Position numbers and translations under genes: made by a program
NCBI GenBank assembly: GCA_910579085.1
Contig: CAJTRU010000029.1
Location: 1 to 44,929, forward strand
DNA: 44,929 nucleotides
Source: an uncultured Lachnospiraceae bacterium
Lineage (GTDB): Bacteria; Bacillota; Clostridia; Lachnospirales; Lachnospiraceae
Reading direction: 5' to 3'
The notes under the pieces: generated by a model
The model's input: the letters and a program-made list of their open reading frames with translations, nothing else
The model's database searches: none
What the model was told of the DNA's origin: nothing
Shown here: one piece after another, positions 1 to 8,331 of the stretch
Position numbering within the stretch: the first letter of the stretch is position 1
How the letters are laid out: every line of letters begins with the position of its first letter

Positions 1-95
1 ATTCTTTTTCTGGTATTTTTACCTGTTATGAATTATTTTTTATAGGTTTGTGTTAAAAAAAGGCTTTATGTGATTATATGGAAAAGAGGTTTGTT

Positions 96-467
96 ATGGA
101 AAGTAAAAAATATTTAAAGGGTAATATGATGACGTTTCCACTAGAATTAACGGAGGTAGGTAAGGAAGAAAAGATACTGGATAATAAGTATTTATATCCT
201 CCTGAAATTAAGGATATACAAATGGAAATTGAGGAAGTCTGTGACAGGATGGAATATGATGGAAGCATGATGTTTGATGAATGTCCTGATAAAGTTACAG
301 TTGAAAAAGTTGTAAAAGAAATGTGCAGTAAAAATAATTATGGAAATTGTTGTGCGGATGGAGATAGAAAATGGTTTACTGCCCTTATACAAGTTATGCT
401 TTGTAATGAAATGGGATATAGGAGAAACAGGAGGATGTGCCACAAAGACAGGATGTTTTCAAAGTAA
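96..467 (+). CDS. small hypothetical protein, acidic and Cys/Met-rich
   Basis: This is a 123-residue protein that I do not recognise with certainty. An in-frame ATG lies at 78, but the ATG at 96 is preferred because AAGAGG sits six bases upstream of it. The N-terminal half is acidic (a YPPEIKDIQMEIEEVCD stretch). The C-terminal third carries several cysteines (including NCC), then a WFTALIQVMLCNEM helix and an Arg/Lys-rich end. There is no signal peptide and no membrane segment, so it is probably cytosolic. The helix-rich composition and basic tail would suit a small nucleic-acid- or protein-binding role, but nothing proves this. It converges with the next gene, with only two bases between the stop codons. 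Confidence 0.6.
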   Translation: MESKKYLKGNMMTFPLELTEVGKEEKILDNKYLYPPEIKDIQMEIEEVCDRMEYDGSMMFDECPDKVTVEKVVKEMCSKNNYGNCCADGDRKWFTALIQVMLCNEMGYRRNRRMCHKDRMFSK

Positions 468-469
468 TA

Positions 470-913
470 TTAGAAATCATAGTCTATATATGGTATTCCA
501 ATATAAATATGGACTGGTGTATCTGTAATGGCAATATGGATATTTGAGCCTTGGGAAAGTACGTTTATCCCATAATTTTTATTAAGCAGAGGGCTGTAGA
601 AATAATAGTCATAATAATTGCCTGCATTGTTTGATGAAACCAGCCTGGTATTTTTATCATATTTTTTAAGGCAGGCTGTTATTATGCCTGATGCTTCTTT
701 CTGGCAGCTTGTAACTGAAGGTAATTTTATTTCTTTAGTTGTCCTGTTAATATCTAGCTGTTGTATATTAGAAGTTTCAAAAAATGCATTGACAATCTGT
801 GTCTTGTTATTATTTAACTTATATATAAATTGTGTGGCAGCAGTTATCCAGCAAAAAATGCATAAGGATATTCCAAGGCTTTTTTTAAGTAAATGTTTTT
901 TATAAAATTCCAT
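470..913 (-). CDS. membrane-anchored extracytoplasmic protein, possibly YwmB-like
   Basis: This 147-residue protein has one N-terminal hydrophobic segment (about residues 10-30) and a soluble domain that would lie outside the membrane. The ATG at 913 is chosen over the upstream TTG at 922 because AGGAGG lies ten bases before the ATG but only one base before the TTG. The soluble part (VNAFFETSNIQQ, then SGIITACLKKYDKN, then a YDYYFYSP strand and a final IYIGIPYI strand) faintly resembles the first half of YwmB/DUF1779 proteins, which are usually about 240 residues. If so, this is a half-length version. It follows rsmI by about 75 bases on the same strand and may be cotranscribed. The family call is weak. 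Confidence 0.55.
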   Translation of the reverse strand: MEFYKKHLLKKSLGISLCIFCWITAATQFIYKLNNNKTQIVNAFFETSNIQQLDINRTTKEIKLPSVTSCQKEASGIITACLKKYDKNTRLVSSNNAGNYYDYYFYSPLLNKNYGINVLSQGSNIHIAITDTPVHIYIGIPYIDYDF

Positions 914-986
914 AACTGGCAATCCTCCTGAAATATATTAAATATATTTAACAGTAATTATTGCCAGTTTTACGGAAATTATGCTT

Positions 987-1829
987 TTATTGTTTTAGAA
1001 GGCTGTTGTATACTTCACGTCTGGATATCCCCCTGTCAGAAGCAACTTGTTTCATTGCTTCTTTTTTAGCCATGCCTTTTGATAAGTATATATCCATATG
1101 GCTGGAAATATCCATACATGCCCATTTATTTTGTTGTCTGGTTTCAAGTTCCTGTATTGTACATCCTTCAATAACAAGTACATATTCACCTTTTGGCTGG
1201 TTCTGTGTATAATATTCTATTGCAGATGAAATTGTATGCAGATGGACAGTTTCATGAAGTTTTGTGAGTTCACGGCATATAGTAATTCCACGGTCTGAAA
1301 GTACAGTATAAAGTTCATTAAGAGTATTTTTTAAATGGTGTGGTGCTTCATAAATTATTATTGTGCGGGTTTCTTCTTTAAGGGAATTTATTATTATTTT
1401 GCGTTCCTTTTTATCATGGGGAAGAAATGCTTCAAATGCAAAACGTCTTGTTGGCAATCCTGATAAAGTAAGTGCTGTTATACAGGCACAAGCACCTGGA
1501 AGTGATGTAACCTGTATTCCGGCCCGGTATGCTTCTTGTACTATTTCTTCTCCTGGGTCGGAAATTCCAGGTGTACCTGCATCTGTTACAAGGGCTATGT
1601 TTGAACCCTGTATAAGTTTATTTACAAGATACCGGGCTTTATCATACTTATTATACTCATGGTAGCTTGTCATGGGTGTTTTTATATTAAAATGGTTAAG
1701 CAGTTTTATAGTATTTCTTGTGTCTTCTGCTGCAATAATATCTACTTCCCTTAATGTGCGTAGTACACGCAGAGTTATATCTTCAAGATTTCCAATAGGT
1801 GTGGCACATAAATAAAGTATACCTGGCAT
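987..1829 (-). CDS. rsmI: 16S rRNA (cytidine(1402)-2-prime-O)-methyltransferase RsmI
   Basis: RsmI uses S-adenosylmethionine to methylate the 2-prime hydroxyl of C1402 in the decoding centre of 16S rRNA. The 280-residue length is normal. The N-terminus has the family hallmark LYLCATPIGNLEDIT, followed by AAEDTRNT, the glycine-rich VTDAGTPGISDPG cofactor loop and LPGACA. These are features of the tetrapyrrole-methylase fold. A ribosome site AAAGGA lies about 11 bases before the ATG. The gene follows trmN6, as yabC follows yabB in Bacillus subtilis, though the intervening yazA is absent. It is expected to be constitutive and cytosolic. Confidence 0.95.
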   Translation of the reverse strand: MPGILYLCATPIGNLEDITLRVLRTLREVDIIAAEDTRNTIKLLNHFNIKTPMTSYHEYNKYDKARYLVNKLIQGSNIALVTDAGTPGISDPGEEIVQEAYRAGIQVTSLPGACACITALTLSGLPTRRFAFEAFLPHDKKERKIIINSLKEETRTIIIYEAPHHLKNTLNELYTVLSDRGITICRELTKLHETVHLHTISSAIEYYTQNQPKGEYVLVIEGCTIQELETRQQNKWACMDISSHMDIYLSKGMAKKEAMKQVASDRGISRREVYNSLLKQ

Positions 1830-1893
1830 AATTTATCTATTCCTTTCTGGGTATAATTTTATATTATAAAAAATGTTTTTAAAGAGCATATTT

Positions 1894-2646
1894 TTATATA
1901 GCTGGGCCATATATTTCCAGAATTCTTTCTGTATATTTTCCAGGAGCATCATAAACAATAACAGGCGGTTCTATTTTAAGCATAGGATTGCCGTCTTTTA
2001 CTGCTTCTATAAGTACCATGTTTGGTTCTTTATCTATAAATGGATGTACAAGGCACATTCTTTTAGGTTCAAGTTTATATTGGTTTAATGTAGAAAATAT
2101 TTCTGAAAGACGGAACGGACGGTGTACCATATAAAGTCTGCCATGTTCTTTTAATACAAGTGAACTTTCGCGTATAACATCTTCAAGTGTGCAAAGTATT
2201 TCATGTCTTGCGATTGCTTTTGGCATATCAGGATTTTTAAGCCCATGATTGTTATTCATATATGGAGGATTGGTGGTAACTGCATCAAATATACCTTTGC
2301 CATATATTTCTGATGCTTTGCAGATATCACCATGTGTTATATGTATTTTACCAGAAAGATTGTTAAGCAAAACACTTCTTTTTGCCATGTCTGCACTCTC
2401 TGGCTGTATTTCTAGTGCATCAAAATGGTTTGCTTCTGTTTTAGCAGAAAGAAGTATTGGTAATATGCCAGTGCCTGTTCCAAGGTCTAAAACATTACCG
2501 CCTTTGCGGATTTGTGCAAAGGCGGATAATAAAACTGCATCCATCCCAAAACAGAACTTTTGTGGATGCTGTATTATTTTATAATTGTTTATTTGTAAGT
2601 CGTCTAACCGTTCACCAGGCTGTAAATATGATTTTTCAGCGGACAT
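1894..2646 (-). CDS. trmN6: tRNA1(Val) (adenine(37)-N6)-methyltransferase-like, TrmN6/YabB
   Basis: This 250-residue class I SAM-dependent methyltransferase carries the cofactor motif LDLGTGTGILPILL and the catalytic NPPY motif (TTNPPYMNNN) of N6-adenine methyltransferases. The N-terminal ERLDDLQINNYKIIQ and the KFCFGMDAVLLS segment are typical of the YfiC/YabB family, which methylates A37 in tRNA(Val). GGAG lies seven bases before the ATG. Its start is only 16 bases after the ricT stop, so the two are almost certainly cotranscribed. The order ricT-trmN6-rsmI matches the Bacillus yaaT-yabB-yabC order with yabA and yazA missing. The exact tRNA substrate in this organism is inferred. Confidence 0.9.
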   Translation of the reverse strand: MSAEKSYLQPGERLDDLQINNYKIIQHPQKFCFGMDAVLLSAFAQIRKGGNVLDLGTGTGILPILLSAKTEANHFDALEIQPESADMAKRSVLLNNLSGKIHITHGDICKASEIYGKGIFDAVTTNPPYMNNNHGLKNPDMPKAIARHEILCTLEDVIRESSLVLKEHGRLYMVHRPFRLSEIFSTLNQYKLEPKRMCLVHPFIDKEPNMVLIEAVKDGNPMLKIEPPVIVYDAPGKYTERILEIYGPAI

Positions 2647-2661
2647 ATATTATCTCCAAGG

Positions 2662-3843
2662 TTAATTGTTGTTGTTAAAAGATTTATTATTATAACGGTT
2701 GTTTTTTTTGCTATTGTAATGGTTTGTGTCTTGTTGGTTTTTATATGGTTTATTGTTTCCATAATATTCTTTATGGTTTGTATTATAGCCTTTTTTATGG
2801 TTTGTGCTATTATGGCTTGTACCATTATGGTTTTGTTTATTATATGGTTTTTTAGGATATTTTTTCGGCTGGCGTGCAGTCTGTATATGATGTTCTTCTT
2901 CCTGTACTTGTGTACCTGTAAGTTCTTCCAGGTCATTCTGCTCCATTTCTTCAAGTTCTTTAAGGGCGTTTTCATCAAGTTCTTCATCTGGAAGTGGTAT
3001 TGCAATTGTACTTGCATCTGGATTGTTATTACGTTTTTCAAATGTAAGTTCACTTGCATGGTATTCTCGTAATTCTTTTTCATTGTCTTTGGTAATAAGT
3101 ATTTTTGCTTTTTGTTTTAATACACTTATGCTGTGGACTATTCCTTCGTATCCGTCAATAGTTCTTACTATATCATTTATATGAGGAAGTGTACTATTTA
3201 AATATTCATAAGCTTCTTCTTCATTTTTAAGACAGCACATAAGCCTTCCACATACACCTGAAATTTTAGCTGGATTAAGTGACAGGTTCTGTTCTTTAGC
3301 CATTTTAATGGATACTGGTGCAAAATCTGCAAGATATGTGTGGCAGCATAGCGGCCTGCCGCATATTCCTATTCCTCCCATAAGTTTGGTTTCATCCCTG
3401 ACACCTATCTGCCGTAACTCTATACGGGTGCGGAAAATTGATGCAAGGTCTTTTACAAGGTCACGGAAATCAATTCTTCCATCTGCTGTAAAGTAAAATA
3501 ACAGCTTGTTCCTGTCAAATGTATATTCGGAGTCTATAAGTTTCATTTTAAGCTCATGTTTTTTGATTTTTTCTAAACATATATCAAATGCTTCTTTTTC
3601 TTTTGATATATTTTCTGTGTTAATATCATCATCTTCTTCAGTAGCAAGGCGTATTACAGGTTTTAATGGCTGTATTACCTTTTCATCATCAATATTGCGT
3701 GGACTTAATACAACAGTACCATATTCAACTCCACGTGCAGTTTCAACTATAACATGGTTTCCTTTATCTATTGGAAACCCAGAAGGGTCAAAGTAATAAA
3801 CTTTGCCAGATTTGCGAAATCTGACACCTATTATTAATATCAT
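2662..3843 (-). CDS. ricT: RicT/YaaT (PSP1 family) with a long Asn/Lys-rich tail
   Basis: RicT is a PSP1-family protein. In Bacillus it forms the RicT-RicA-RicF complex with two iron-sulfur clusters, promoting RNase Y-dependent mRNA maturation and entry into sporulation. The start at 3843 (MILIIGVRF) is preferred because GGAG lies six bases upstream; the ATG at 3855 overlaps that site. The PSP1 core fills about residues 1-265. It has clustered cysteines at C161, C166, C167, C198, C203 and C204 (GGIGICGRPLCC and GVCGRLMCC), as expected for cluster ligation. An acidic stretch (about 285-318) is followed by a roughly 75-residue tail very rich in Asn, Lys, Tyr and His. The full length of 393 residues compares with about 275 in Bacillus. 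Confidence 0.92.
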   Translation of the reverse strand: MILIIGVRFRKSGKVYYFDPSGFPIDKGNHVIVETARGVEYGTVVLSPRNIDDEKVIQPLKPVIRLATEEDDDINTENISKEKEAFDICLEKIKKHELKMKLIDSEYTFDRNKLLFYFTADGRIDFRDLVKDLASIFRTRIELRQIGVRDETKLMGGIGICGRPLCCHTYLADFAPVSIKMAKEQNLSLNPAKISGVCGRLMCCLKNEEEAYEYLNSTLPHINDIVRTIDGYEGIVHSISVLKQKAKILITKDNEKELREYHASELTFEKRNNNPDASTIAIPLPDEELDENALKELEEMEQNDLEELTGTQVQEEEHHIQTARQPKKYPKKPYNKQNHNGTSHNSTNHKKGYNTNHKEYYGNNKPYKNQQDTNHYNSKKNNRYNNKSFNNNN

Positions 3844-3861
3844 ATCAGTCTCCATTATTGT

Positions 3862-4845
3862 TTAGTCTTTTAAAGCCAGAACTAGTAATTCCATAACAAT
3901 TTCAAAATTTACATTAGCATCAAGCCTGGTTTTAGCTTTGTCAATGGCTTTTATAATTTTTTCAATATCTTCATATCCACGTGTACTTGCCTGTTTTGAT
4001 ATTGTTTTATATTCTCCCTGGTATAAAAGAAGGTTTGTATCTTTTGTAACTTTAAACATAAGTACATCTCTGTACCATAAAAGCATTAAATCAAGATAAT
4101 CATTTATATTGTTTTTAGAGAAGTTCCTGATTGCGCTGGTAATTGCAGTAATTTCCATTGTATCTATAGATTTTAATAGTGAGAGTATTTCTTCTTTCAT
4201 TTCCTGGAAATCTGCTGATGATGCGAAACGTATTGCCTTGCCCATATTTCCCTGGCAGAAACCTGCCGCAATCTGGGCACGTTCAGGTTCAAGTTTAAGG
4301 TGTGTTGTAAGGTATCCTGCAATTTCATTATTGCCCAGTGGTTTTAAGTTTAATGTAACACACCTGGACTGGATTGTAGGAAGAAGTCCTGAAATATTGT
4401 CAGTAATAAGGATTATTACAGCATATGCAGGAGGTTCTTCAATAGTTTTAAGCAATGCGTTTTGTGCCTGTTCTGTCATTTTATTGGAATCAGGTATAAT
4501 ATATATTTTATAATTACTGCTGTATGGTTTAATAGATATATCATTATTAAGCTGTTCGCGTATATCATCAACGCTTATGCTTGTTTTTTCATGTGTTATA
4601 TATTTTATATCAGGATGGTTGTGTGATTTTGCCTGCATACATGATTTGCAGATTTCACATGCGTCCATACCATCATTACGGTTTTCACACTGGATTGTCT
4701 GTGCAATTGCATCGGATACGGTTCTTTTGCCAGAACCTTTTTCCCCACATAATATATAAGCATGTGATATATTATTCTGTTTGATTGCACTTTGCAAGTG
4801 GTTTTTAACCTGTTGTTGTCCTATAATATCTTTAAAATTAGCCAT
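3862..4845 (-). CDS. holB: DNA polymerase III subunit delta-prime (HolB)
   Basis: HolB is the delta-prime subunit of the clamp-loader complex that places the sliding clamp on DNA during replication. The 327-residue protein starts at 4845 (MANFKDIIGQ); the ATG at 4866 is rejected because a strong GGAGGGGGG site lies between the two. It shows the usual HAYILCGEKGSGKRT P-loop, a four-cysteine zinc module (CENRNDGMDACEICKSC), the IYIIPDSNKMTEQAQNALLKTIEEPP segment of the AAA+ core, and a sensor region ending in QSRC. It sits between yaaR and ricT, as in Bacillus. Confidence 0.95.
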   Translation of the reverse strand: MANFKDIIGQQQVKNHLQSAIKQNNISHAYILCGEKGSGKRTVSDAIAQTIQCENRNDGMDACEICKSCMQAKSHNHPDIKYITHEKTSISVDDIREQLNNDISIKPYSSNYKIYIIPDSNKMTEQAQNALLKTIEEPPAYAVIILITDNISGLLPTIQSRCVTLNLKPLGNNEIAGYLTTHLKLEPERAQIAAGFCQGNMGKAIRFASSADFQEMKEEILSLLKSIDTMEITAITSAIRNFSKNNINDYLDLMLLWYRDVLMFKVTKDTNLLLYQGEYKTISKQASTRGYEDIEKIIKAIDKAKTRLDANVNFEIVMELLVLALKD

Positions 4846-4889
4846 AGTAATCCCCCCTCCAGTCATGCAGGTTTTAAACCTTGTATTCG

Positions 4890-5339
4890 TCAGGTGAAAA
4901 TATCAAGGAGAAGTCCCCGTATTTCATCAATTTTGCTTAATATTGCAATATGGTCTTTTTCATCTTTTAAAAGTTCTGCCGCTAATTCGTCTAATGTTTC
5001 ATTTACTTGTTTTACTATACCATAAACCCTGTGCCGTCCTTTTTTATCAAGGAAATTTTCACGGCTGAATTTGTGTGAATGGCCGGCTATTTCGTTCATG
5101 AATTCTTTAATTAACTTACGGTAAAGCTTCATGTCCCTTACATCCATGCGCTTGCCAAGTTTATATCCCTGTTGTGTTATATCTTCCATCATAGTGGCAA
5201 GGCCGGCTTTTAGTTCATTTTCTTCTAATGTATTAAGAAGTGTATAGCGGAAAGAAGTATCACTTTCAGTTACTTGTGGTTTCTGTCCAGCTTGTTGTAG
5301 AAGCTGCATAGGTGTAACTTTTAATTCCAAATCAGGCAT
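4890..5339 (-). CDS. yaaR: YaaR family protein (DUF327)
   Basis: This 149-residue protein belongs to the YaaR/DUF327 family, which has no settled function. Typical features are the opening DLELKVTPMQLL, the FRYTLLNTLEENELKAGLATMMEDITQQG segment, and the KEFMNEIAGHSHKFSRENF block followed by HRVYGIVKQVNETLDELAAELL. The start at 5339 is chosen over 5417 because it follows GGAAAGGAG and overlaps the tmk stop by eight bases, which suggests translational coupling. The protein is helical, soluble and probably cytosolic. Its place between tmk and holB matches the Bacillus order, with yaaQ lost. Confidence 0.85.
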   Translation of the reverse strand: MPDLELKVTPMQLLQQAGQKPQVTESDTSFRYTLLNTLEENELKAGLATMMEDITQQGYKLGKRMDVRDMKLYRKLIKEFMNEIAGHSHKFSRENFLDKKGRHRVYGIVKQVNETLDELAAELLKDEKDHIAILSKIDEIRGLLLDIFT

Positions 5340-5976
5340 CTCCTTTCCTGGTAAAATATTTTGATACATTTTCCCATATTTCATCAGAAATTTTACCAAT
5401 GCTTTTTGTGCCATCAATTACAATTATATTTTCTGTATCTTTAAACTTTTCAAATAGTTCAAAGTACCTGTCCCTTACTTCCGTAAGGCGTTTTTCGTTT
5501 TCAAATAATTCTGTGCCAGGGCGTCCTTCTGATATGCGTCCAAGTGCTGTAACAGGGTCTGTATCTATAAATATATGGCAGTCAGGGTGAATCTTCCCGG
5601 CTGCCATAGAATTTAAATCCATAACCCAGTTAAATGGTACTCTTACACTTTGGTAAGCATATGTAGAAAGGATATATCTGTCTGATATAACAGATATGCC
5701 TTCTTGTAGTTTTTTAAGAAGCCCATCATCATCATTTAATATATGGTCAAGCCTGTCTGCTGCAAACAGTGCAGCCAGGGTCAGTTCATCTGTCTGGACC
5801 CTGCCTGCAAGGCACTGCCTGAGCAGTGAACCAACTGGCCTGCCAGTTGGTTCTTTAGTTATATGGCATATAAAGTTATTTTCTTCAATACGCCTTTGCA
5901 GAAGGTTTATCTGGGTGGTTTTGCCACTTCCATCTATTCCTTCAAAAACAATGAAATGTCCTTTCACATTGTCCAT
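5332..5976 (-). CDS. tmk: thymidylate kinase (dTMP kinase)
   Basis: Tmk phosphorylates dTMP to dTDP with ATP, an essential step of dTTP supply. The 214-residue length is normal. The P-loop is FEGIDGSGKTTQ. The usual EPGGT substrate loop is replaced by KEPTGRPVG, a variant I associate with a subset of clostridial and archaeal enzymes. The ALFAADRLDH and VISDRYILSTYAYQS segments (the DRY/S motif) and the FIDTDPVTALGRI strand are intact, so activity is expected. GGAG lies seven bases before the ATG. The gene begins 17 bases after the end of the large Ig-like gene and overlaps yaaR. Confidence 0.95.
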   Translation of the reverse strand: MDNVKGHFIVFEGIDGSGKTTQINLLQRRIEENNFICHITKEPTGRPVGSLLRQCLAGRVQTDELTLAALFAADRLDHILNDDDGLLKKLQEGISVISDRYILSTYAYQSVRVPFNWVMDLNSMAAGKIHPDCHIFIDTDPVTALGRISEGRPGTELFENEKRLTEVRDRYFELFEKFKDTENIIVIDGTKSIGKISDEIWENVSKYFTRKGDA

Positions 5977-5993
5977 ATGGGTTCTCCGTAAAA

Positions 5994-8291
5994 TTAATAA
6001 TCCTCGTCATCTACTTTAAGTTCAACAGAGAATTCTTCAAATGTACCATCCTGGAATTCTACTTCAAATGTCCAGTAAGAATTATCATCCGTTACAGGCT
6101 GTGAGATATTCATTACTGCTGGATTTCTGCCAGATGGTGTAAATGAACAGCTTACGTTAGTAAGGTCAGCAAGTGTTTTAGGGTCTTCTGGATAATCGTC
6201 AGGGTCAGCATCAGGATAAAGTAAATCAAAGTATTCATCTGAACCAGCTTTTTCATATTGCTTTGGTGTAAAGTATACTTCAAATTCTTTATTGCCTTCA
6301 TCAAACTGCCTGGTTTCATCATCATAGAAGAATGTTGTATTTGCATCAATAGTTTTTGATGCACTGCCAAGTTTTACATTAATGCTGGAAATAATTGAGT
6401 TAGTATCAAATTCTTCAACATTAAGGTATATAGGGACATCTACAACCGTGTCATCTTCATCTCCTAATGATATTGATATTGACAATTCTGTTCCATATGA
6501 TTCAACACTTATTATCCTGAACTGGTCATTTGTAGTTAAAAGGTTAAGTGTGTTCAAGTCTATATTGTCAAGGTCTGTACCATAATCAATATAATCACTA
6601 TATCCTTCATCATCTTCGCCAAACAGACATTCAAGCCCGGTATCACTTGCATATCCAGTATATGTTTTATTGTTTAATTCTATTGATATGCTTCTGATAA
6701 GGTTGCTTGCAACTGGGTCTTCAAGGAACTGTTCAACAGTTATATCTGTACCTCCTGGATTACTTGTAGGTCTTGGAGGTGCAGGTGTGCTTGATGTACC
6801 TGGTGCTGGTGAACTTGATGTGCCAGGTGCAGGTGTAGCTGTTGTACCTGGGGCTGGTGTATAACCTGGTGTATAACCAGATTCACGCACAGTTACCTCA
6901 AATGTACCTATTTTCTTTCTTGACCTTGTAGTAGCTTTTGTCTGGGCATTAACAGTAACCATTGTTTCATAAACAGATATCTCTGTTTTGCCAACTTTTT
7001 TTGCAGTTAATATAAGTCTGTTTTCCTTGTCTGAACCTGCGCTGCATATACTTGCATTAGCAGATGTATAATCATAAACTGCCTTTAAGTTCATACATTC
7101 AAATGGATATCTGTTAAATTTGTCACTGCCATCTACTGACAATTCATATCCATTATCAGCTAATTCTTTAAGAATGTATGCCTGGCTGACAGTTACATCA
7201 ACAGTATCTTCTAGAAGCCTGGTATTGCTTCCTTTTATTTCTTCAATAGAAACAGAGGTAATACCATATGCTACTGCTTCAAGGTTTGTTGACCTGTTTT
7301 TGATTTCTTCTGCTTTAAGTATGCCTGGGTCTTTAGGTATAAGCTTATATTGTGCACCTGCAAGTTTATTCTGGATTACAATACCAGCATTGTTTACAGT
7401 AATTTGTTCGCCAAAACCTATTAAAATATCTTTATGGATAAATGAAATAAATGTATCATTTGTTACATTTACTTTAAATGAGCCTATTGTATGTCTCTTT
7501 TTATCTGGATATATTTCTTCATCAACCGTAACTGTACAAACCTGTGTTTCCTTGCCACGTGCTGCTGATTTAATTTGCCTTCTTGACGAAGTATCCATAA
7601 GGCTTGTGTTATCAGTTGATAAATAGTAACTATTTGAGGTTTCCATATCATCAAGCAGGTCACTAAGCTGCATAGTAGAATTATAAGCCATTTTTATTTC
7701 TTCCATTTTAATGGATGCACCTTCTACAGCCAGTGCTATTGAACCAACTTTCCTGCTTCTGTTGTTATATACTTCATGTATTGATATTGCAGTCCTGCCT
7801 GCCTTTTTAGCTGTTATAACACCATCAGACCCACCCTTTGCTACAGCAGATACAGAACTTGTAATAATATATGAAGCATTAGGGTTTATTCCACTAAGGT
7901 AATCATTAGGATTTAATGTATCCCCAGTAAGCATATCCATAGCTTTATAATCTGTCTTTAATGAAGATTTATGGATTGTAACCTTAAATGTACCAACTGA
8001 ATAAAAATCACCCTTATACTTATATCTTATTTTTATTGATGCAGAACCACTGTTAATTCCAGTAATTACACCTTTTGAATTTACTTTTGCAATTTTGGTT
8101 TTATTAGATGTAAATATATAAGTTGCTTTCTTTAATTTGCCAGTTAATGGTATAGTATATTTTTCATTAATAAAAATAGTGCTTTCACTGGTTTGAAGTT
8201 TTGTCTTGGAAGCAGCTTCTGTTTTAGTTTTACTTCCTGGAAAACCAATGCAAAGTAAAAGCATCAGGCATAGAAAGCCTATTTTTTTCAT
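5994..8291 (-). CDS. large secreted protein with bacterial Ig-like (Big_2) domains and a Pro/Thr linker
   Basis: This is a 765-residue exported protein. The start at 8291 (MKKIGFLCLMLLLCIGFPG) gives a classical signal peptide ending near residue 27; AAAGGAGG precedes the ATG. About five successive immunoglobulin-like domains follow (roughly residues 30-500). The first is the clearest Big_2 domain (ATYIFTSNKTKIAKVNSKG, then ITGINSGSASI). A Pro/Thr/Ser/Ala linker with repeated PAPGT units (about 505-550) separates them from an acidic C-terminal region of about 215 residues with no family I recognise. No LPXTG, SLH or cell-wall repeat was seen, so it may be released or held by partners. Its strand and closeness to tmk suggest read-through into the housekeeping block. 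The function is unknown, possibly adhesion or a surface scaffold. Confidence 0.85.
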   Translation of the reverse strand: MKKIGFLCLMLLLCIGFPGSKTKTEAASKTKLQTSESTIFINEKYTIPLTGKLKKATYIFTSNKTKIAKVNSKGVITGINSGSASIKIRYKYKGDFYSVGTFKVTIHKSSLKTDYKAMDMLTGDTLNPNDYLSGINPNASYIITSSVSAVAKGGSDGVITAKKAGRTAISIHEVYNNRSRKVGSIALAVEGASIKMEEIKMAYNSTMQLSDLLDDMETSNSYYLSTDNTSLMDTSSRRQIKSAARGKETQVCTVTVDEEIYPDKKRHTIGSFKVNVTNDTFISFIHKDILIGFGEQITVNNAGIVIQNKLAGAQYKLIPKDPGILKAEEIKNRSTNLEAVAYGITSVSIEEIKGSNTRLLEDTVDVTVSQAYILKELADNGYELSVDGSDKFNRYPFECMNLKAVYDYTSANASICSAGSDKENRLILTAKKVGKTEISVYETMVTVNAQTKATTRSRKKIGTFEVTVRESGYTPGYTPAPGTTATPAPGTSSSPAPGTSSTPAPPRPTSNPGGTDITVEQFLEDPVASNLIRSISIELNNKTYTGYASDTGLECLFGEDDEGYSDYIDYGTDLDNIDLNTLNLLTTNDQFRIISVESYGTELSISISLGDEDDTVVDVPIYLNVEEFDTNSIISSINVKLGSASKTIDANTTFFYDDETRQFDEGNKEFEVYFTPKQYEKAGSDEYFDLLYPDADPDDYPEDPKTLADLTNVSCSFTPSGRNPAVMNISQPVTDDNSYWTFEVEFQDGTFEEFSVELKVDDEDY

Positions 8292-8331
8292 GTATGTTTT
8301 TTCCTCCTTTCTTTGATATTTTAAATAAATG

